From: Marinobacter profundi
Lineage (GTDB): Bacteria; Pseudomonadota; Gammaproteobacteria; Pseudomonadales; Oleiphilaceae
DNA: 64,000 nt
Direction of reading: 5' to 3'
Assembly: GCF_002744715.1 (NCBI RefSeq)
Contig: NZ_KZ319369.1
Location: 248,001 to 312,000, forward strand
Shown here: piece after piece, positions 17,060-24,709 of the stretch
Layout: each line of letters opens with the position of its first letter
Numbering within the stretch: the first letter of the stretch is position 1
Program-made: the position numbers and the translations under genes
The notes under the pieces: model-generated
Told to the model about the DNA's origin: nothing
The model's input: the letters and a program-made list of their open reading frames with translations, nothing else
Databases searched by the model: none

Positions 17060-17953
17060 ATGATGAAGTTATCCCTGGGCCCGATTCTGTGGTTCTGGTC
17101 CAAGCAAAGTGTTATCGATTTCTACGCCAGGGCTGCCGAGTGGCCGGTGGACACCATTTATCTGGGTGAAGTGGTGTGTTCCCGCCGCCGCGAACTGAAG
17201 CCGGATGACTGGCTGGATCTGGCCCGGGATCTCAAAGCCTGTGGCAAGAACGTGGTGCTCTCCACCCTGACACTGATTGAATCCGAGGCTGACCTGCGCC
17301 GGCTGCGCCGGTTCTGTGAACAGGATGAGTTTCTGGTCGAAGCCAATGACCAGAGTGCCTTGCAGGTGGCCATCCGGAATCACATTCCGTTTATCACCGG
17401 CCCGTCCATGAACATCTACAACACTGCCACCCTGAAAATTCTGGCAAAGCAGGGGCTGCAGGGCTGGAACCTGCCGGTGGAGCTGGGCAAGGACACCCTG
17501 GCACAGCTTATTAAAGAACTGGACCAGGAAGGCCTGGACCTGCCCGCAGAAGTCTTCTCCTGGGGCTTCCTGCCCCTGGCCTGGTCGTCCCGTTGTTTCA
17601 CCGCCCGTCACTACAACCTGCCGAAGGACAATTGCGAGTTCCGCTGCCTCGAACATCCGGATGGCATGGAGCTGCGTTCCCGCGAAAGCCAGGAGCTGTT
17701 CCGCCTGAATGGCATATCGACCCTGTCCGGCTCGCGCTACGACCTGATGCGGGAACTGCCGGATATGGCGCGCATGGGGGTGAGCACAGTGCGCCTGAGC
17801 CCGGAACACCAGGGCATGGACGAGGTGGTCAGACGGTTTGATCAGGTACGCCGGGGCGAGGCTCCGGAGACCGACCCCCTGGCCCTTGTCGAAGCGCCAC
17901 CGTGCAATGGCTACTGGTACGGCAAGCCAGGCATGGATCTGGTCGGGGAGTGA
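17060..17953 (+). CDS. ubiV: UbiV, anaerobic ubiquinone hydroxylation subunit
   Basis: This 297-residue U32-family protein is the partner of UbiU. It begins [23 protein letters not shown] and has [20 protein letters not shown] and [21 protein letters not shown], with the cysteines that hold the [4Fe-4S] cluster in UbiV. It is directly downstream of ubiU and only five bases upstream of the selD start, so the three genes are probably cotranscribed. Confidence 0.94.
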   Translation: MMKLSLGPILWFWSKQSVIDFYARAAEWPVDTIYLGEVVCSRRRELKPDDWLDLARDLKACGKNVVLSTLTLIESEADLRRLRRFCEQDEFLVEANDQSALQVAIRNHIPFITGPSMNIYNTATLKILAKQGLQGWNLPVELGKDTLAQLIKELDQEGLDLPAEVFSWGFLPLAWSSRCFTARHYNLPKDNCEFRCLEHPDGMELRSRESQELFRLNGISTLSGSRYDLMRELPDMARMGVSTVRLSPEHQGMDEVVRRFDQVRRGEAPETDPLALVEAPPCNGYWYGKPGMDLVGE

Positions 17954-17958
17954 GGGCA

Positions 17959-19008
17959 GTGAATAATACGCTGTCGACAAGGCTCACAGAGTTCAGTCAC
18001 GGTGCGGGTTGTGGCTGCAAGATTGCACCGGATGTCCTGGAGCGGATTCTTCACTCCGCTATCCCGGATTATCACGACCCGCGGCTGCTGGTTGGCAACG
18101 CCAGCCGGGACGATGCGGCGGTGCTGGATGCCGGCAATGGGCTAGGCATTATCAGTACCACGGATTTCTTTATGCCGGTGGTGGATGATGCGTTTGATTT
18201 CGGCCGGATCGCCGCGGCAAACGCAATCAGTGACGTCTATGCCATGGGGGGCAAGCCTCTGATGGCATTGGCGATACTGGGCTGGCCGATCACCCGGCTG
18301 GCTCCGGAGATTGCATCCCGGGTCATCGAAGGGGGGCGGGCCGTATGCGCGGATGCGGGAATAGCCCTGGCTGGCGGTCACAGTATTGATTCCCCGGAAC
18401 CCATTTTTGGCCTCGCGGTAACCGGTCAGGTGCCGGTCGACCGGATTGTCCGTAACGATACCGCCCGGCCTGGCGATCTTCTTTACCTTACCAAGCCCCT
18501 TGGTGTCGGGATCTTGACCAGCGCAATCAAAAAACGTCGTATCGGAGACGCCGACCTGGCGGCAGCGGTCGCGACCATGTGCACCCTGAACAAGGCCGGT
18601 GAGGCATTTGCCGCCGTTGAGGGTGTTCATGCCATGACCGACGTGACCGGATTTGGCCTTGCCGGGCATTTGCTTGAGGTTTGTCGTGGTAGCGGCGTCG
18701 GCGCGATCGTGCGAGGTGGGTTGGTGCCGCTGCTGCCGAATCTCGACGGTTATATCGGGGCGGACTGCATACCGGGAGGCACCCATCGAAATGCCGCAGC
18801 ATTCGGGGGCGACATTGACGGCTGGTCCGAGCGGAACAAGATTGTGTTCTGTGACCCCCAGACCAGCGGCGGCCTGCTGGTCTGTGTTGCCGAAAAACAT
18901 CGTGAGGCCTTTGAGCGCGTGGCCAGTACTCAGGGGCTCGAGCTGAACCCGCTGGGGCAGCTCTGTGACCGATCTCCGGCGGAGCCGCTGATCCGCATTA
19001 CGGACTGA
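17959..19008 (+). CDS. selD: Selenophosphate synthetase (cysteine form)
   Basis: SelD makes selenophosphate from selenide and ATP for selenocysteine or 2-selenouridine formation. The 349-residue product has the glycine-rich active-site loop HGAGCGCK with cysteine at the position that is selenocysteine in some species, then ASRDDAAVL and STTDFFMPVVDD. The GTG at 17959 has GGGGAG eight bases upstream. No selA, selB, selenoprotein or mnmH gene is visible in the window. Its 3' end overlaps the convergent minus-strand operon by 11 bases. Confidence 0.93.
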   Translation: MNNTLSTRLTEFSHGAGCGCKIAPDVLERILHSAIPDYHDPRLLVGNASRDDAAVLDAGNGLGIISTTDFFMPVVDDAFDFGRIAAANAISDVYAMGGKPLMALAILGWPITRLAPEIASRVIEGGRAVCADAGIALAGGHSIDSPEPIFGLAVTGQVPVDRIVRNDTARPGDLLYLTKPLGVGILTSAIKKRRIGDADLAAAVATMCTLNKAGEAFAAVEGVHAMTDVTGFGLAGHLLEVCRGSGVGAIVRGGLVPLLPNLDGYIGADCIPGGTHRNAAAFGGDIDGWSERNKIVFCDPQTSGGLLVCVAEKHREAFERVASTQGLELNPLGQLCDRSPAEPLIRITD

Positions 19009-19867
19009 TCTGCCAGCCGATAGCGGGCCCTTCGAACACCAGGGCGTTGTGCAGTTGAACCAGGTCTGCCCCGGCCTGCAGCCTGTCCCGGTAGTCCTGC
19101 CGGCAGTACACGCCGCCATTGGTCAGCAGCGCCGTAGCGCCGGTGAGATGCCGCCTGCAGGCCTCAAGGATGCGGCAGGTGGTGGCCTGAAATTCCCGGT
19201 CCTGCCAGCGGCGATAGTGGGCAGCGGTGAACGGTTTGCCAAAGTCGAAGCAAAGCAGAATGCCATCAACCGCCTGGTCGGCAAGACCGCGGACGAGAGT
19301 AAGCGCATCCCCCCGGCCGGGTATGAGCCGAAGCTTGTAGACAATCGGGCAGCTTTTGCCGGTTTGGAGGGTCAGCGCCTGCTGAGTCGTCCGCAATGCG
19401 CGCAGGCTGGCGTAACGTTGCTGAGCGGGAACCGCTGCCGTTAGCCATTCAGGGGCAATCGACAGGTAGTCTGCGGTGTGCCATGCCCGTTCGATAAGGC
19501 GTGCCAGTTGACGGGTTTCCTGTGCGGCAGATTCCGGTGTGATGGCCGCCAGGCGAATGCCCAGCCGGGTATCGAGCAGGGGGGCGGGGTGACTGGCAAG
19601 GACGGGCTCCGGCCAGTTATGCGGCGTCCAGCTGCCCAGTTCAATGGCGCCAAACCCGAGGTTGCCGGCAGCGCGACCAAGTATCCCCTGGCGGTCAAAC
19701 CCTGCAGCGATACCCAGGCGATTGGGGAACACCAGGCCCATGCAGTGGGCGGGGCTGGCGGCCAGTGCCAGGCGGCGCCAGGCAAGCCGGGGCTCGCTGG
19801 CCCGGTCGCAGGCGGCCCGGAATGCCTGCTCCCGGATTTCGGTTGGCAGGGGCAGTGATTTAGCCAT
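18998..19867 (-). CDS. Dihydroorotate dehydrogenase-like protein, catalytic motif lost
   Basis: The 289-residue protein has a class 2 PyrD fold pattern: PNRLGIAAGFDRQGILGRAAGNLGFGAIELGS near the N-terminus, PIVYKL in the middle, and a C-terminal FMN-phosphate-like region (NGGVYCRQDYRDRLQAGADLVQLHNALVFEGP). The usual GLDKNG is GFDRQG, and the NxSSPNTPG segment that carries the catalytic serine is replaced by LSIAPEWLTAAVP. Dihydroorotate oxidation is therefore unlikely. It is the last gene of the pqqADE-headed operon and overlaps the serC-like gene by eight bases. Function unknown. Confidence 0.8.
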   Translation of the reverse strand: MAKSLPLPTEIREQAFRAACDRASEPRLAWRRLALAASPAHCMGLVFPNRLGIAAGFDRQGILGRAAGNLGFGAIELGSWTPHNWPEPVLASHPAPLLDTRLGIRLAAITPESAAQETRQLARLIERAWHTADYLSIAPEWLTAAVPAQQRYASLRALRTTQQALTLQTGKSCPIVYKLRLIPGRGDALTLVRGLADQAVDGILLCFDFGKPFTAAHYRRWQDREFQATTCRILEACRRHLTGATALLTNGGVYCRQDYRDRLQAGADLVQLHNALVFEGPAIGWQISP

Positions 19868-20951
19868 AGCGCTGGCGGAAGTCGGTCATGAAGGCCGCCA
19901 GCGCCGCGACTGCAGCATCGGGCTGGGCGTTGTACAGGCTGGCCCGGAGTCCGCCAGCGTGGCTGTGCCCGGTAAGGTTGAGCAGCCCGCGGTCAGCCGC
20001 TTCGGACACAAACCGTTGTTGCAGCTGCGGTCGGGCCAGGCCGAAGCATACGTTCATCATCGAGCGGTGCCCCGGCAGCACCCGGCACTGAAAGAAGTCG
20101 TCTTCATCAATAACGCGGTACAGTGCCCGGCTTTGAGCGATATTGCGGGCATGGATGCTGGTCAGCCCCCCCTGTTCCGTCAGCCAGTCCAGCATCAGAT
20201 GCACCAGGTAAACGGCAAACATCAATGGCGTATTGACGCGGTTCTGCCGTTCCAGTTGTCGCTGGTAGTTGAATACCGTCGGGGTCTCCGGTCGTGCCCT
20301 GTCCAGCAGATCGTCACGGATGATGACAATAACCAGACCGGTCGGTCCCAGGTTCTTCTGGGTCCCGGCGTAAATCAGGCCATAGCGCCGGATGTCCACC
20401 GGGCGCGACAGGAAGTCGGAGGTCATGTCCGCAACCAGCGGGATGTCACCACAGCTCGGGTCGGCGTGGAACTGCACCCCGTTGGCGGTTTCGTTGGACG
20501 TGATGTGGCAGTACTGAAGATCGTCGGACAGCGCCCAGTGGTCGACCGGAGGAATGCGGTCAAACTGGCTGGTACGGCTGCTGGCCACCAGGCGCGCCCG
20601 AGCGTATCGGCGCCCCTCCTCAAATGCCCGTGTCGACCAGTGGCCGGTTTCCACATAGCCGGCGGTGGCGGTTGCGGGCAGAAGGTTCAACGGGACCAGG
20701 GAAAACTGGGCCGAGGCGCCACCCTGCAGCAACAGCACCTGGTAGTCATCCGGCAGCGCCAGTGCGCTTTTGATCTGGTTCCGGGTGGTCTCCATCAGGG
20801 ATATGAATTCGTCGCTGCTGAAGGGCGTTTCAAGGAGGGAATAGCCCAGCCCCTGCCAGTCGCCCAGGCTTTCCCTGGCTTTTGCCAGCACCTCCGGCGG
20901 TAGCGTCGCCGGTCCCGCTGCAAAGTTGTAGAGTCTGCCGGTGCCCCTCAT
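19860..20951 (-). CDS. SerC-family PLP aminotransferase, phosphate site altered
   Basis: The 363-residue protein aligns over its whole length with phosphoserine aminotransferase: YNFAAGPATLP at the start, the PLP lysine in IYAGTQKNLGP, and GGLRASLYNA near the end. Against remembered E. coli SerC, the pair His41-Arg42 (SHRGKEF) is replaced (PFSSDEF), and Arg329 in GHRVVGG is Ser (GHSHAGG), while the carboxylate-binding arginine in GGLRAS is kept. Loss of both phosphate-binding arginines suggests a substrate other than phosphoserine. The start codon overlaps the previous stop as TGATG. A normal serC would be expected elsewhere. Confidence 0.85.
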   Translation of the reverse strand: MRGTGRLYNFAAGPATLPPEVLAKARESLGDWQGLGYSLLETPFSSDEFISLMETTRNQIKSALALPDDYQVLLLQGGASAQFSLVPLNLLPATATAGYVETGHWSTRAFEEGRRYARARLVASSRTSQFDRIPPVDHWALSDDLQYCHITSNETANGVQFHADPSCGDIPLVADMTSDFLSRPVDIRRYGLIYAGTQKNLGPTGLVIVIIRDDLLDRARPETPTVFNYQRQLERQNRVNTPLMFAVYLVHLMLDWLTEQGGLTSIHARNIAQSRALYRVIDEDDFFQCRVLPGHRSMMNVCFGLARPQLQQRFVSEAADRGLLNLTGHSHAGGLRASLYNAQPDAAVAALAAFMTDFRQRYG

Positions 20952-21457
20952 CAGAACACTGCCAGGCCGTGGCTGCCGGCCGCCATGAAGAAAATCAGCG
21001 GCATTGAGAGAATGGTGTTGGTGCGGGAGGACAGGAAGGTAATCCGTGAACAGCGCACCCGTTCGGCGGCCGGCGCCGCTACGAAACCCAGTACTTTTTT
21101 CTGGTGTGGCCAGAGCACCAGCCACAGGTTCAGCACCATGACAATGCCGATCCAGGCGCCGACTCCAATGACGACGTGGTGGCCCTGCAGTAACAGGGCG
21201 TCGGCGAGAATGCCGCGCTGCCAGAGCAGCAACGCGCCCGACGCCAGCACCACCAGTGAGGCATAGCGGAATGTGCCATGTTCCTGATGCATGCGCCGGG
21301 TCAGGTCGGACGACCGCTGGCCGTTGTCGTCCGGATCAAGCCGCAGCGGCACAAATACCGGTGTCTTAACCACATTGGCGTAGTTGTGGCCGACCCAGAT
21401 CAGGGCAAACCCTATGTGCAGCCAGCGCAGTGCAATGTCCACCAGCGCCCAGCTCAT
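20951..21457 (-). CDS. PuuD/CopD-like four-helix membrane protein
   Basis: The 168-residue product has about four membrane helices. RWLHIGFALIWVGHNYANVV, with its histidine in the first helix, and later histidines (HHVVIGVGAWIG) resemble the membrane domain of PuuD-type urate hydroxylase and CopD-like proteins, which may bind haem. The cytochrome c domain of PuuD is absent. Its ATG overlaps the stop of a 35-residue gene and its stop overlaps the serC-like start. A redox or electron-transfer role is only an inference. Confidence 0.75.
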   Translation of the reverse strand: MSWALVDIALRWLHIGFALIWVGHNYANVVKTPVFVPLRLDPDDNGQRSSDLTRRMHQEHGTFRYASLVVLASGALLLWQRGILADALLLQGHHVVIGVGAWIGIVMVLNLWLVLWPHQKKVLGFVAAPAAERVRCSRITFLSSRTNTILSMPLIFFMAAGSHGLAVF

Positions 21458-21561
21458 GACAAACCTGCCTGGAGCCAGGCGCCGGTCAGCAGGTAGAGGA
21501 TCGCAGTCAGGGTGATGCCTGCGAGGAGCGTTCCTGCGAGCGAGTCGTGAGGTAGTTTCAT
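21454..21561 (-). CDS. 35-residue single-helix membrane peptide
   Basis: The peptide begins MKLPHDSLAGTLLAGIT, continues with a hydrophobic stretch (LTAILYLLTGAWLQAGLS) and ends with TGA. One membrane helix is predicted by eye. The ATG is one base after the pqqE stop, and its stop shares four bases with the next start. This tight packing between recognisable genes is the main support that it is translated. No family is recognised. Confidence 0.65.
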   Translation of the reverse strand: MKLPHDSLAGTLLAGITLTAILYLLTGAWLQAGLS

Positions 21562-21562
21562 G

Positions 21563-22696
21563 TCAGCCCTCCGTGGGATGCCAGCCGGCATCACGGGCGA
21601 TCAGCATCCTGTGGTCCTGCCGGGTTGCACCTGCCCTGGCCACGGCTTCGCGAACAAGGTGGTGGTGGGGCGACTTGCTGCAGGCGGGATCGGCATTGGC
21701 GGCGTCGCCGGTCAGCAACATGGCCTGGCAGCGACAACCGCCAAAGTCGTGTTCTTTTTCAGTGCAGCTTCGGCAGGGCTCCTTCATCCAGTCATCACCC
21801 CGATACCGGTTGAAGCTTTCCGACTGGTGCCAGATCCAGCCCAGGTCATGGTCGCGCACGTTCGGGAAGTGCAGCCCCGGCAGTGTGCGCGCCTGCGAGC
21901 AGGGCAGTACCATGCCATCGGGCGCAATGGTCAGGTGAATGCTGCCCCAGCCGTTCATGCAGGCCTTGGGGCGGCCCTCGTAGTAATCCGGGATGACAAA
22001 GAAAATGGTCATCCGGTCGCCGAGCTGTTTGCGGGCGTCGGCCACCTGGGCCTCGGCCATCGCCAGGGCTTCCCGGGTGGGCATCAGTTGATCCCGGTTT
22101 ACCAGCGCCCAGTTGTAGTACTGGACGTTGGCCAGCTCCAGGTACTCCACGCCGATGTCGGCTGCCAGCGCAATAATCTCGGGCACCTGGTGGATGTTAA
22201 GGCTGGAAATCGGGACATTCAGCACCATGGGAAAGCCCAAATCCTTGATTTCCCGGGCGATGCGGAGTTTTTTGTCGTAGCAGTCCACCCCGGCCAGCCA
22301 GTGGGCCGTTTCCGGATTGCTGGATTGGAACCCGAGCTGGATATGACGAAGTCCGGCCTGTTTCAGGTCTTCCAGGCGCTTTCGGGTAAGGCCGATGCCG
22401 GAGGTAATCAGGTTGGTGTAGTAACCCAGCGCGTTTGCCTCTGCTACCAGCTCTTCAAGGTCTTTGCGCAACGTGGGCTCACCCCCTGAAAAACCGATCT
22501 GCATGGCGCCCATGTCGCGGGCATCACGAATCACGCTTTTCCATTCGGCGGTCGTCAGTTCGTCCGGGTGGGCGGCCAGGTCGGTCGGATTGCTGCAGAA
22601 TGCACACTTGAGCGGGCATCGGTAGGTCAATTCCAGCAGCAGCCACACCGGGTTGCCCTGACCATCAAGATTCAGATTGGATCCAGCCTTTGCCAT
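21563..22696 (-). CDS. pqqE: PQQ biosynthesis radical-SAM enzyme PqqE
   Basis: PqqE forms the Glu-Tyr carbon-carbon crosslink in the PqqA peptide, acting with PqqD. The 377-residue product has TYRCPLKCAFCSNP for the SAM cluster and a full SPASM region: CMNGWGSIHLTIAPDG, then LPCSQARTLPGL, EPCRSCTEKEHDFGGCRCQA and the final ADPACSKSPHH. The ATG at 22696 lies inside the end of pqqD, a 32-base overlap. All expected cluster cysteines are present, so it should be active. Confidence 0.94.
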   Translation of the reverse strand: MAKAGSNLNLDGQGNPVWLLLELTYRCPLKCAFCSNPTDLAAHPDELTTAEWKSVIRDARDMGAMQIGFSGGEPTLRKDLEELVAEANALGYYTNLITSGIGLTRKRLEDLKQAGLRHIQLGFQSSNPETAHWLAGVDCYDKKLRIAREIKDLGFPMVLNVPISSLNIHQVPEIIALAADIGVEYLELANVQYYNWALVNRDQLMPTREALAMAEAQVADARKQLGDRMTIFFVIPDYYEGRPKACMNGWGSIHLTIAPDGMVLPCSQARTLPGLHFPNVRDHDLGWIWHQSESFNRYRGDDWMKEPCRSCTEKEHDFGGCRCQAMLLTGDAANADPACSKSPHHHLVREAVARAGATRQDHRMLIARDAGWHPTEG

Positions 22697-22958
22697 GACA
22701 CACCTCCAGGAACTGGCGAACTCGGGGTTCGATGAAGTCGGGTTGCTCGGAGAAGAGTTCGGAAAGCTCAAGAACAATATCGCTGAGAGTGTTGAGCCCG
22801 TTGCAGCGATTAAGAATTTCGCCGGCAGTCGTGTTCAGCTTTACGATGCCCTCCGGGTACATCAGGACAAAGGCCTGCTGGGACTCTTCCCACCGGAACA
22901 TAAAGACCGGCGCAATGCGGAATCGGGGCAGGCTGTTGTGATTGTTTGAGTCAGCCAT
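22665..22958 (-). CDS. pqqD: PQQ peptide chaperone PqqD
   Basis: PqqD is a small RRE-fold chaperone that binds PqqA and presents it to PqqE. The 97-residue product has FMFRWEESQQAFVLMYPEGIVKLN and TAGEILNRCNG, typical of PqqD. GGGAG precedes the ATG. It follows pqqA after an 81-base gap, where pqqB and pqqC would normally stand. Confidence 0.92.
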   Translation of the reverse strand: MADSNNHNSLPRFRIAPVFMFRWEESQQAFVLMYPEGIVKLNTTAGEILNRCNGLNTLSDIVLELSELFSEQPDFIEPRVRQFLEVCHGKGWIQSES

Positions 22959-22995
22959 GGGTATGTCTCCCGGGTTGGTGGGGCGGGGCGACAGC

Positions 22996-23039
22996 GCGGC
23001 CCCGCGGCGTATGGCCGGCCACGGCGCCGCCCCGCGGGG
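22996..23039 (-). promoter_or_regulatory. GC-rich structured region between pqqA and pqqD
   Basis: Right after the pqqA stop, the sequence contains the palindromes CCCCGCGGGG (23030-23039) and GGCCGGCC, plus a further CGCCGCGGGG-type arm on the transcribed strand. This could form a stable hairpin that protects or partly terminates a pqqA transcript, as is common after pqqA. No T run follows, so it is not a strong intrinsic terminator. Confidence 0.45.
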
Positions 23040-23126
23040 TTAGCGGACGTAGACGTAGGCGGTCACCTCAAAGCCCAGTCTCAGGTCTTTGAAATCCGGA
23101 TCAATCCACTTGGAATCGTTTCTCAT
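23040..23126 (-). CDS. pqqA: PQQ precursor peptide PqqA
   Basis: The minus strand encodes a 28-residue peptide from ATG at 23126 to TAA at 23040: MRNDSKWIDPDFKDLRLGFE followed by VTAYVYVR. The segment LRLGFEVTAY carries the conserved Glu and Tyr, three residues apart, that are joined to build PQQ. A weak ribosome site (CAGGAC) is present. PqqD and PqqE follow on the same strand. Confidence 0.92.
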   Translation of the reverse strand: MRNDSKWIDPDFKDLRLGFEVTAYVYVR

Positions 23127-23184
23127 GGCAGTGTCCTGTATTTGTAATGAATGTTATGAGGCGAGAAGTGTGCGCGCTCACAGT

Positions 23185-23246
23185 CACTTTAGGGCTCATG
23201 AAAGTGGCGGATAAATGGTGCATTCGGTCTAAAAATGTTGCACTTT
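23185..23246 (-). promoter_or_regulatory. Inverted-repeat cluster upstream of pqqA
   Basis: CACTTT occurs at 23185-23190, its complement AAAGTG at 23201-23206, and CACTTT again at 23241-23246; GTGCA (23218) and TGCAC (23239) form a second inverted pair. They lie about 60-120 bases upstream of the pqqA start and could be operator sites. No regulator is identified. Confidence 0.3.
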
Positions 23247-23517
23247 GGTCGTAATTTTGCGGTTTTTTCCAGTGATGGCCTGTCGGGTTCTCTGTGAATC
23301 CTGCCAGTCGGTATTTTAAGAAGTAGAGAAATTGATTGTTATCAAGAGGGATGACGGCAAGGGTGATTCGCAGCGCCAGTTCCGAAAGCGGGACACGTCA
23401 GAGGGAAGGGTACATCGATAAGCTTTTGATATGTGGTGCGACGTTGGATTCAGACCACTTGCTTTTACCCGAAGACCAGAGACTTTTTGAAACCCGCGAC
23501 ATCCGGGCGTAGGCTGA

Positions 23518-23712
23518 AGAATCAACTTCTGGGCGGAATTTCGCGACCGTTACCTGAAAGAACTCCAGGCCGACGCCGCCGCAGAGGATCTGGCCACATT
23601 CCGGCAACTGATTGATCAAAACAAGCGCATAACGCTGGTGTATGCTGCAAAGGACACCGAACATAACAACGCGGTCGCGCTGCGGGATTTTGCCCTTGAA
23701 GGATATCTGTGA
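23518..23712 (+). pseudogene. DUF488 family gene remnant (C-terminal part only)
   Basis: From 23518 the plus strand reads RINFWAEFRDRYLKELQADA and later RITLVYAAKDTEHNNAVALR before TGA at 23710. This matches the C-terminal half of DUF488 proteins (W-x-E-F-x-x-R-Y-x-x-E-L, then TLLYAAKD-x-x-HNNA). An in-frame TGA at 23515 and the absence of the N-terminal WPRG region show that the gene is truncated. The rest of the 23127-23783 gap holds the pqqA upstream region and nothing else recognisable. Confidence 0.75.
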
Positions 23713-23783
23713 TGTTTTCCGGGGGTAAGACGTTGGCTGGTGCTGGCTGATCTTTCTCCTTTTCCCGGTCTCAATCGGGGATA

Positions 23784-24497
23784 TCAGACCTGCTCCCGAA
23801 CCAGCATCGCTTTGATATGACCAATGGCTTTCATGGGATTGAGTCCCTTGGGGCAGTATGCCGTGCAGTTACCGATACCCCGGCAACGAAATACACTGAA
23901 GGGATCTTCCAGCTTTGCTAACCGCTCTCTGGTGGCGGTATCCCGCGAGTCCACCAGAAAACGATAGGCCTGAAGCAGGCCGGAGGGGCCAATGTACTTT
24001 TCCGGATTCCACCACCAGGAGGGACATGCCGAGGTGCAGCAAGCGCAAAGAATACACTCGTAGAGCCCATCCAGCTTCGCTCTGTCTTCCGGACTTTGGA
24101 GGCGCTCAATGGCAGGTTCCGGGCTGTCGTTAATCAGCCAGGGCTGTACCCGGGCATATTGCTTGAAGAACAGAGACTGATCTACGACCAGGTCCCGTAT
24201 AACCGGCATCCCGGGTAATGGCCGGACCTCAAGAATATCCTTCTTGCCGAGAGCATCCTCCACCCGTGTGATGCAGCCCAGGCCGTTACGGCCATTGATG
24301 TTGAGCCCGTCGGAACCACAGACACCTTCCCTGCAGGAGCGGCGGAAGGCGAGCGTAACGTCCCGGGTTTTCAGATGTTCCAGGACATCGAGAACCATGC
24401 GATTGCGGAATTCGCCGTCAACCTGGACATCCTGGTTGTAGGGGGTGTCATCCTGTTCCGGGTTGTAACGATACAAGCGAACGGTAAAGGTCGACAT
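23784..24497 (-). CDS. sdhB: Orphan succinate dehydrogenase iron-sulfur subunit
   Basis: The 237-residue protein is a complete SdhB. It has the [2Fe-2S] motif (SCREGVCGSDGLNINGRNGL followed by GC), the [4Fe-4S] motif CILCACCTSACPSWWWNP, and the [3Fe-4S] motif CRGIGNCTAYCPKGLNP. SdhB passes electrons between the flavoprotein and the membrane anchor of complex II. No sdhA, sdhC or sdhD lies nearby, so this is a second or displaced copy. The start ATG 24497 has AGGAGGT upstream. Confidence 0.92.
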   Translation of the reverse strand: MSTFTVRLYRYNPEQDDTPYNQDVQVDGEFRNRMVLDVLEHLKTRDVTLAFRRSCREGVCGSDGLNINGRNGLGCITRVEDALGKKDILEVRPLPGMPVIRDLVVDQSLFFKQYARVQPWLINDSPEPAIERLQSPEDRAKLDGLYECILCACCTSACPSWWWNPEKYIGPSGLLQAYRFLVDSRDTATRERLAKLEDPFSVFRCRGIGNCTAYCPKGLNPMKAIGHIKAMLVREQV

Positions 24498-24630
24498 TCT
24501 GCTACCTCCTGGAATTTCATGCATTCTTCGTATGCGTCTAATGTCAGATTAGCAGATTGGGTGATTGTCGTAGTGGAGAGTGACCATTCGGCAGGCACTC
24601 ATCCGGGTGTATGAGAAGTACCCGTTGAAA

Positions 24631-24659
24631 CATTACCCCCGGCCTGACCGGGGGTGATG
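24631..24659 (-). terminator. Candidate terminator after the RIC-like gene
   Basis: A 12-pair stem with one G-T pair (24631-24642 with 24648-24659, core CCCCCGG/CCGGGGG) lies about 50 bases downstream of the minus-strand RIC-like stop, followed on that strand by a short T run (TTTC). Confidence 0.5.
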
Positions 24660-24709
24660 CAGCCGGTGCATGTTGACGGTGCCCGACTAATACATTTCGA
24701 ACCTTTCCG

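Noticed and set aside
17959-19008. Possible selenocysteine codon in selD
   Set aside because: The active-site loop is GAGCGCK with cysteine codons; there is no in-frame TGA.
23245-23262. GG-N10-GC sigma-54-like match on the plus strand between pqqA and the DUF488 remnant
   Set aside because: It points away from pqqA toward a gene remnant and the remaining consensus bases match poorly.
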